64,000 nt of DNA from Gerris lacustris. Lineage: Eukaryota; Arthropoda; Insecta; Hemiptera; Gerridae. The stretch is from assembly GCA_951217055.1 (NCBI GenBank), contig OX578284.1, positions 28,918,187 to 28,982,186 of the forward strand, in the 5' to 3' direction. A program made the position numbers and the translations under genes. The notes beneath the pieces are model-generated. The model was not told the origin of the DNA. It was given only the letters and a program-made list of their open reading frames with translations, and did not search any database. Positions 59,243-64,000 of this stretch are shown here, piece by piece; within the stretch, counting starts at the first letter, position 1, and each line of letters starts with the position of its first letter.

Positions 59243-60416
59243 CGAGGATATTTCGAGCTACGAGTTCCACCAGTACACCGCCTTCAACGTTTCGTCTATC
59301 GGTAACAGCGATGAGATACGCATCACGATGTATCAGGCCGACGCGATCACCCTTCCTTCGCAGAGTTACCTCTACCTGGAGGGTGAAATGACTAAAAGCG
59401 ACACGCTCGGTTCTACCTTCGCCTCTTTCGTCAACAACTCGTTCGCGTTTCTCTTTGAGAACATCAGGTACGAGATAAACAGTGTCGAAGTCGATTCGGT
59501 CCGAAACCCCGGAATAACGTCGACGCTGAAGAACTACATTTCGCTGTCACCGGGACAGATAAGAGGCATGGAAAACGCCGGTTTCGTAGATCCCAATCAG
59601 AGTTCGACTTTGCAAGGTACTAAGTTCAACGTTATCCTGCCTTTGAAGTATCTCATGGGTTTCTTCGAAGACTATCACAAGGTGGTCATAAACGCGAAAC
59701 AAGAACTCATTTTGGTGAGGGCGCGAAACGATATCGACATGATGATCGCCGAAAACGATAACGCTAAAGACTGTCAAATCAAACTGGAGCGGGTGAGCTG
59801 GGGCATGCCTCAGATCAAAGTCTCGGACAAGGTGAAACTGAAACTTTACAAGTTTATCGAGAGGCCCATACCGATCAACATGGCCTTTAGAGGATGGGAG
59901 TTGCACGAATATCCCAACCTGCCGATTTCCAACAAGGTTTCTTGGCGTGTCAAGACGAGCGACCAACTCCATAAACCCCGTTTCGTAATTGTCGCGTTTC
60001 AAACCGACCGCAGAGACAATGTGAAAGCCAACAGGTGTCTGTTTGATTCGATCGATGTGAGAAACGTTAAACTATATTTGAACGACGTTCAGTATCCCTA
60101 TCAGGACATGCATACGGAATTCGACAACGGCAAGATATCTCAACTGTACGAAAATTACATCAGATTCAGGTCCGATTACTACTCCGTATCCTGCACCGAA
60201 CCGCTGTTGTCAAGATCTACTTTTAAAATCAGTACTCCATTTGTCCTTATAAACTGTTCTAAACAGAGCGAAGTCATAAAAGACGGGACTGTGGATATAC
60301 GTTTGGAAATCGAGTGTAATAAATCGGTTCCCGAAAAGACCGCCGCTTACTGTTTAATTTTACACGATAAAATTGTAGAACACAATATACTCAAGGGTAC
60401 GCTCAGACGTTATTAA
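59205..60416 (+). CDS. Double-jelly-roll major capsid protein (hexon-like)
   Basis: 403 residues forming the capsid shell. Hallmarks of the Polinton/adintovirus hexon are visible: N-terminal 'YEFHQYTAFNVSSIGNSDEIRI', 'LPSQSYLYLEGEM', 'FVNNSFAFLFENIRYEINSVEVD' and 'NPGITSTLKNYISLSPGQ' in the first jelly roll, and 'WRVKTSDQLHKPRFVIVAFQTDR' with 'DVRNVKLYLNDVQYPYQD' in the second. No frameshift or stop interrupts it. AATAAA at about 60453 can end the transcript. With the penton, protease and ATPase it makes a complete set for building and filling a particle. Confidence 0.92.
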   Translation: MDILNVEENVRFNEDISSYEFHQYTAFNVSSIGNSDEIRITMYQADAITLPSQSYLYLEGEMTKSDTLGSTFASFVNNSFAFLFENIRYEINSVEVDSVRNPGITSTLKNYISLSPGQIRGMENAGFVDPNQSSTLQGTKFNVILPLKYLMGFFEDYHKVVINAKQELILVRARNDIDMMIAENDNAKDCQIKLERVSWGMPQIKVSDKVKLKLYKFIERPIPINMAFRGWELHEYPNLPISNKVSWRVKTSDQLHKPRFVIVAFQTDRRDNVKANRCLFDSIDVRNVKLYLNDVQYPYQDMHTEFDNGKISQLYENYIRFRSDYYSVSCTEPLLSRSTFKISTPFVLINCSKQSEVIKDGTVDIRLEIECNKSVPEKTAAYCLILHDKIVEHNILKGTLRRY

Positions 60417-60603
60417 AAAATCAATTGTATTACAACTATTCTCGATGTAAAAATAAATGTATTATGGATTTTTATTCTCGATGTAAATAAGAAAAAAAAA
60501 AAAAAACTTACAATAAATATTACATCACTTTTTAAATGTGTTTTTTATTTTACCCACAATTATGAAAAATAACATAGACAATAAGACAATTAGGTTCAAC
60601 AGG

Positions 60604-60914
60604 AGCGTTAAACGGTTGTTCCTTAACGGGACCGTTCAAACGTCTGTTAAACGAACCGTTCAAACGGTTGTTTGAACGGACCGTTCAAACGGATGTTTGA
60701 ACGGACCGTTCAAACGGATGTTTGAACGGACCGTTCAAACGTCTGTTAAACGAACCGTTCAAACGGTTGTTGTTTGAACGGACCGTTCAAACGTCTGTTA
60801 AACGGACCGTTCAAACGGTTGTTTGAACGGACCGTTCAAACGGCTGTTGAACGGATCGAAGGGCTATTAAACGGACCGTTCAAACGTCTGTTTGGTTAGT
60901 TCGGGACCGTTCCG
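60604..60914. repeat. Palindromic tandem array CCGTTYRAACGG
   Basis: More than a dozen AACGG/CCGTT half-sites arranged as CCGTTCAAACGG and TTTGAACGGACCGTTCAAA, the latter a 9-bp palindrome around one base. The best preserved unit is 25 bp and is repeated directly around 60665-60735. Spacer variants (ttgt, atgt, tctg) break the periodicity. It lies between the capsid 3' end and the metalloproteinase promoter. Confidence 0.8.
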
Positions 60915-60924
60915 GGGGCTACCA

Positions 60925-60961
60925 TAATATAAGCACATGTAGAGGTGCGAGAGCATCAGTT
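60925..60961 (+). promoter_or_regulatory. Metalloproteinase core promoter
   Basis: ATATAA at 60927-60932 and TCAGTT at 60956-60961 (A at 60958). Only 7 nt separate the predicted start site from the ATG at 60965. A GGGGGCT box lies at 60914-60920, just upstream. Confidence 0.65.
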
Positions 60962-60964
60962 ACC

Positions 60965-62623
60965 ATGAGGACCGTCGAAGGGTTAAGATCGATTTTATTA
61001 TTATTTTCGTTTCTCTCTCATCTCCGAGGAGAGCATATCGTCGATGTTGTAAGTTATTTACAATCATATGGGTATCTCACTGCTTCTACCGATAAATCGG
61101 CTAACGTAACGGCTTCGGAACTAAAAAATAGTCTAACGCTGTTTCAAGAATACAACAATATTTCTGCGACCGGAGATGTAAATGACGAAACGATAGCTAT
61201 AATGAACCGACCGAGGTGTGGAAACGAAGACGATCTCTACCCATTTATGATTACCAACACACGGAAATGGAATAATAAAAATCTCACTTGGTACAGCTTC
61301 GGAAATGAAATACCTATAGACATCGCGGGAAAAGCCTTCGATGTGTGGGCGAATCAAACCGATATTACGTTTACCAGAAGTCGCAACGAACCCAACATAA
61401 TAATCAGTTACGGTAGTATAAATCACACTTGTATATCTAAGAGAAGATATTGTACAACCCCGTTCAAAGAGGGGGTTATGGCTCATGCATTCTCGCCGTA
61501 TGAAGGTGTAAAAACGGTAGAGATTCATATCAACTCACATTATAATTGGTTGAGAACTATGGAAATACCGGACTATGATCATGATTCTTTGTTCATAGTT
61601 TTAGTGCACGAAATAGGACATGCACTCGGTTTAAGTCATGAATCGGATCCAGACTCTGTAATGTTTTTTATGTACGGTAGAATACCGAGTGATATAAAAG
61701 ATCTAAACTATTTCGAGCTTCATCAAACCGATGTATGGAAAATCCAATCATTGTACGGAAATAAAAGTGTGAGTAATCTTCTACCGTCACCGACTAGTAC
61801 CACAATAGGACCGACTGAAACAACGCTTATTCCCATAGAGACGACGATTATCACAACAACATCAAAACCGATAGAAACAATGAATAAACCGATAGAAACA
61901 ACGAATGAACCGACCACAAGTGATGTCAATAATCAAATGAAATACCGCGATATATGCATGTACAAGAATGAAATCAATCAAATTTTAATTATCGATAAAT
62001 TTGTCTATTTTCTAATGAATAAACTGGTATGGAAGATTCATTTAGTCGAGACAATGAGAAGTTTACACGAACTGATTCAACCTTTCAACATAATACATTG
62101 GTTACACTGGATACCGTTAAACTTTGGCGCGGTCACAGCCGTATATCAGACTCGAAATGGGAATGTCGAACTGTTTACTCATAACACCAGCTATTCGTTT
62201 TCCTATCCCGATTTGAGATTGATCGAGACAAAAACTTTACGCGACTCTATACAAAATGTTCACGTCTCGAGCGTCACAGGAGCCTATATAAACTTGTTGG
62301 GACAAGGCGTTTTACTGACAGAGGAAGGTATCCTTTTACAAATCGAAGATTGTACAGGTCGATACCGAATGAGAGGATTTACAAGGGACGCTTATAATAT
62401 TAATCCGTGGTCGGTGTCTTCTCTTTTTCGTTTCACAAATTCGAAATTATATTTTTTCCATAAAACTGACAAATATCTGATTGAATACGATGAGTATTTA
62501 AAAACCGTTACAGGTATAGTAAATAATCCTTTGCTTCTATTCAACATAACCTGTGTTGAAGATACCATTGTAAAAAAATTACACGATTTAACGTCAAATC
62601 TTTTATTGCTTAAAAGTAATTGA
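60965..62623 (+). CDS. Secreted matrix metalloproteinase with hemopexin-like domain
   Basis: 552 residues. A signal peptide (about 1-22, LLLFSFLSHLRG) is followed by a propeptide with a peptidoglycan-binding-like helix bundle and the cysteine switch PRCGNED (83-89). The catalytic domain follows, with zinc site HEIGHALGLSH (215-225, catalytic Glu 216) and Met-turn SVMFFM (231-236). A Thr/Pro-rich linker with repeated KPIETT (about 273-320) leads to a degenerate hemopexin-like propeller bracketed by Cys 331 and Cys 530. This is the full architecture of an animal MMP. Granuloviruses and other baculoviruses carry MMPs that degrade basement-membrane proteins; a similar spread role is inferred. It has no intron and uses the same promoter layout as the viral genes. 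Confidence 0.9.
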   Translation: MRTVEGLRSILLLFSFLSHLRGEHIVDVVSYLQSYGYLTASTDKSANVTASELKNSLTLFQEYNNISATGDVNDETIAIMNRPRCGNEDDLYPFMITNTRKWNNKNLTWYSFGNEIPIDIAGKAFDVWANQTDITFTRSRNEPNIIISYGSINHTCISKRRYCTTPFKEGVMAHAFSPYEGVKTVEIHINSHYNWLRTMEIPDYDHDSLFIVLVHEIGHALGLSHESDPDSVMFFMYGRIPSDIKDLNYFELHQTDVWKIQSLYGNKSVSNLLPSPTSTTIGPTETTLIPIETTIITTTSKPIETMNKPIETTNEPTTSDVNNQMKYRDICMYKNEINQILIIDKFVYFLMNKLVWKIHLVETMRSLHELIQPFNIIHWLHWIPLNFGAVTAVYQTRNGNVELFTHNTSYSFSYPDLRLIETKTLRDSIQNVHVSSVTGAYINLLGQGVLLTEEGILLQIEDCTGRYRMRGFTRDAYNINPWSVSSLFRFTNSKLYFFHKTDKYLIEYDEYLKTVTGIVNNPLLLFNITCVEDTIVKKLHDLTSNLLLLKSN

Positions 62624-63001
62624 GAATAATAATAATAGTTATTATAAAAAGAAATAAAAAATTTAATTCGTTTATTTTAATTTAGTTATCAGTTATCAGT
62701 ATAGAGTTGGCTTTACTTCCTTTCTCATCAAGAAACCACATCCGAGTCAATACAATACAATTAACCGCAATCTATCACTGAATTGATAAAAACTCGAAGA
62801 AATATAAATTTAATTTTATTCGTTTATTTTAATTTAGCTATTAGGTATCAGAGAGTTGACCTTATTTCCTTTCACAACAAGAAACCACATCCGAGTCAAT
62901 ACAATACAATTAACCGCAAACTAACACTGAAATGATAAAAACTCAACCGTGTGAAAAACCGTTAGCGATATTATTTGCCCCCTTCTTCCGGAGTAATTGA
63001 G
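62624..63001. repeat. Two direct copies of a ~140-bp unit, 149-bp period
   Basis: Copies lie at about 62661-62795 and 62810-62944. They share 'gaaaccacatccgagtcaat' exactly (starts 62732 and 62881), 'acaatacaattaaccgcaa' and 'gataaaaactc'. A GCCCCCTT box and a TATA promoter follow at 62978-63009, so these may be upstream elements of the rightward gene. Confidence 0.65.
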
Positions 63002-63037
63002 TATAAATAGACGAATTATCTAGATATTGATTCATTC
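63002..63037 (+). promoter_or_regulatory. Core promoter of a truncated rightward gene
   Basis: TATAAATA at 63002-63009 and TCATTC at 63032-63037 (A at 63034). Unlike the other promoters of the element, it is followed by a 67-nt leader exon and an intron. Confidence 0.55.
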
Positions 63038-63313
63038 GCATTTTGGATCTCTCAGCGAGCACACAATTACGATTTCTTCTTCCTCCAACAGCCAATTAAG
63101 GTAATTACTTTTTTTTTTTTATTTTTTTTTTTTTTTTTTTTGTTTAAATTCTGTTCAATTAATTTATTTTCATTTAATTTTTTATTTATCATTTTTATAA
63201 ATAGTTAATTTCAATGATTTAATTTATAGATGACTTCACTAGCTGACAAATTAAACGGTGCTACAAGACGTCATATCAAATGTATCGTTTTTATGTTCTT
63301 CGTACCATTTTAA
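63034..63313 (+). pseudogene. Start of a rightward gene cut off at the polymerase junction
   Basis: Leader exon 63034-63100, intron 63101-63229 (GTAATT donor, very long T tract, TTATAG acceptor), then an ATG exactly at the acceptor (63230). Only about 15 codons (MTSLADKLNGATRRH) precede the point where the sequence becomes antisense polymerase. The frame then closes at 63313. The promoter, splice signals and start codon look intact, but the body of the gene is missing. Which gene it was cannot be told. Confidence 0.45.
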
Positions 63314-64000
63314 AAATATTTCGTACTCGTTAGGTTTCATTGTGCCGGGTGAATACGATGTAAAAGGTGGGAGAGGTCCTACATAGTTTTCGTTTTCAAT
63401 TTTATTAAATAGGTGAGGAAAGTAGCCTTTTTTTAACTCTGTTAAACCAAAAACCTTGGGTAATTTTGATAAAGCCATAGGAAAATAATTTAAACTATCG
63501 ATAAACCGTACATTACCAATACTCATTAAAACTAGTTTAGTACCTCTTGTGATTAGTTCAGGTGTGAGATCGGTTTTTGTTAACATATAATTTAACATGA
63601 ATTGGTGATCGAACCCACCCGCGTTATGTCCTATAACAATGACCTTTTTAAACTTTTTTCTAATATTTAGAATATGGTGAAGAAACGGTGTTATTACATC
63701 ATTTGATTTTACAACCTGTAACCTCAAACCGCATTTTTTACATATTTGTTTATCTGTGTCGATACAGCTGTCACAACATTGTTTAAAAACACACAAGTTT
63801 GGTTCATGTAGAAATCCGTCTTTAAAGGGTGTCTCCTGTCTTGTCTCCAGGTCGTAGAAAACAAAGAGTAGATCGTCATATCTAGGTTTTCCGTCACAGA
63901 TCTGCATAAAACATAGATGTCCTTTCGGTTGATGTTTCTTACATATTTTGCAGAAAATCTCATCGCAGGTATGTTTTCGGTCTCTTCTTACAACCCGTAG
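63251..64000 (-). pseudogene. polB: Type-B DNA polymerase fragment (exonuclease domain), truncated
   Basis: Open on the minus strand from the window edge to 63251, about 250 codons. A Cys-rich lead-in (HTCDEIFCKICKKHQPKGHLC) is followed by Exo I YDLETRQ, a zinc-ribbon-like insert (CCDSC ... CKKC), Exo II GHNAGGFDHQF and then 'FIDSLNYFPMALSKLPKVFGL' and 'GYFPHLFN', the order seen in protein-primed polymerases of Polintons. Similarity stops at 'KNDTFDM' (about 63275), where 'YCxxDV' and the whole polymerase domain should follow. No later part exists anywhere to the left in this element. The N-terminus is outside the window. This copy cannot encode a working polymerase unless rescued elsewhere. 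Confidence 0.85.

Larger units (their letters stand above)
51540..64000. mobile_element. Maverick/Polinton (adintovirus-like) endogenous element, right part beyond window
   Basis: The gene set is diagnostic: DDE integrase, FtsK/HerA packaging ATPase, adenain-type protease, penton-like and double-jelly-roll capsid proteins, and type-B polymerase. These are the hallmarks of Mavericks/Polintons and adintoviruses. Accessory genes (IAP, exonuclease-like protein, metalloproteinase) flank the core. Transcription goes both ways, with short intergenic gaps and nested promoters. The left limit is inferred from the composition change; terminal inverted repeats and the 6-bp target duplication expected for this group could not be checked because the right end is outside. 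The polymerase is truncated, so this copy is probably defective. Confidence 0.9.

Noticed and set aside
60604..60914. CRISPR array
   Set aside because: The units are palindromic, spacers are 3-4 nt or absent, and the context is a eukaryotic viral-like element with no cas genes.
63724..63963. 79-codon minus-strand frame at the right edge
   Set aside because: It is in a different frame from the polymerase, which is continuously open to the window edge and carries the family motifs.

Overview
The window looks like nuclear DNA of an arthropod, most likely an insect. It is AT-rich, carries many microsatellites and dispersed repeats with no bacterial-type gene packing, and contains a Penelope-like retroelement, decayed LINE fragments and GT-AG introns. 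No confidently assignable host protein-coding gene was found in the first 51.5 kb.

Region 1 (1-51.5 kb) is repeat-rich intergenic or intronic DNA. The best preserved insertion is a Penelope-like element at 8516-13417. It has one intact 855-codon reverse transcriptase/GIY-YIG gene, a second 5'-truncated direct copy and an inverted terminal copy, and a 12-bp target duplication flanks the whole composite. Other content: two decayed LINE 3' ends (38.03-38.5 kb and 47.3-47.75 kb), an eight-copy dispersed repeat whose end forms a double hairpin, a compact hairpin MITE, a foldback element, a 24-bp minisatellite, a tRNA-like sequence and several perfect palindromes.

Region 2 (about 51.5 kb to the right edge) is an endogenous Maverick/Polinton (adintovirus-like) element, cut off by the window edge. 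It encodes a DDE integrase, an FtsK/HerA-type packaging ATPase, a phospholipase-A2-like/membrane-active virion protein, an adenain-type cysteine protease, a penton-like minor capsid protein, a double-jelly-roll major capsid protein and the exonuclease part of a type-B DNA polymerase. It also carries accessory genes: an inhibitor of apoptosis (BIR plus RING), a protein of an RNase-H/exonuclease-like arthropod family, a spliced gene of unknown function, and a secreted matrix metalloproteinase with cysteine switch and hemopexin-like domain. Most genes are open and look functional. The polymerase is broken at about 63.28 kb, where its reading frame abuts the first codons of an unrelated, oppositely oriented, promoter-bearing gene.

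A shared promoter layout runs through the element: a TATA box about 30 bp before a TCAGT-like initiator, with the start codon usually only 7-16 nt further on. It is found on both strands before accessory, integration and virion genes, and resembles the TATA/CAGT early promoters of baculoviruses and arthropod initiators. The palindromic array upstream of the metalloproteinase and a GC-box array at the left flank are candidate enhancer or origin sequences.
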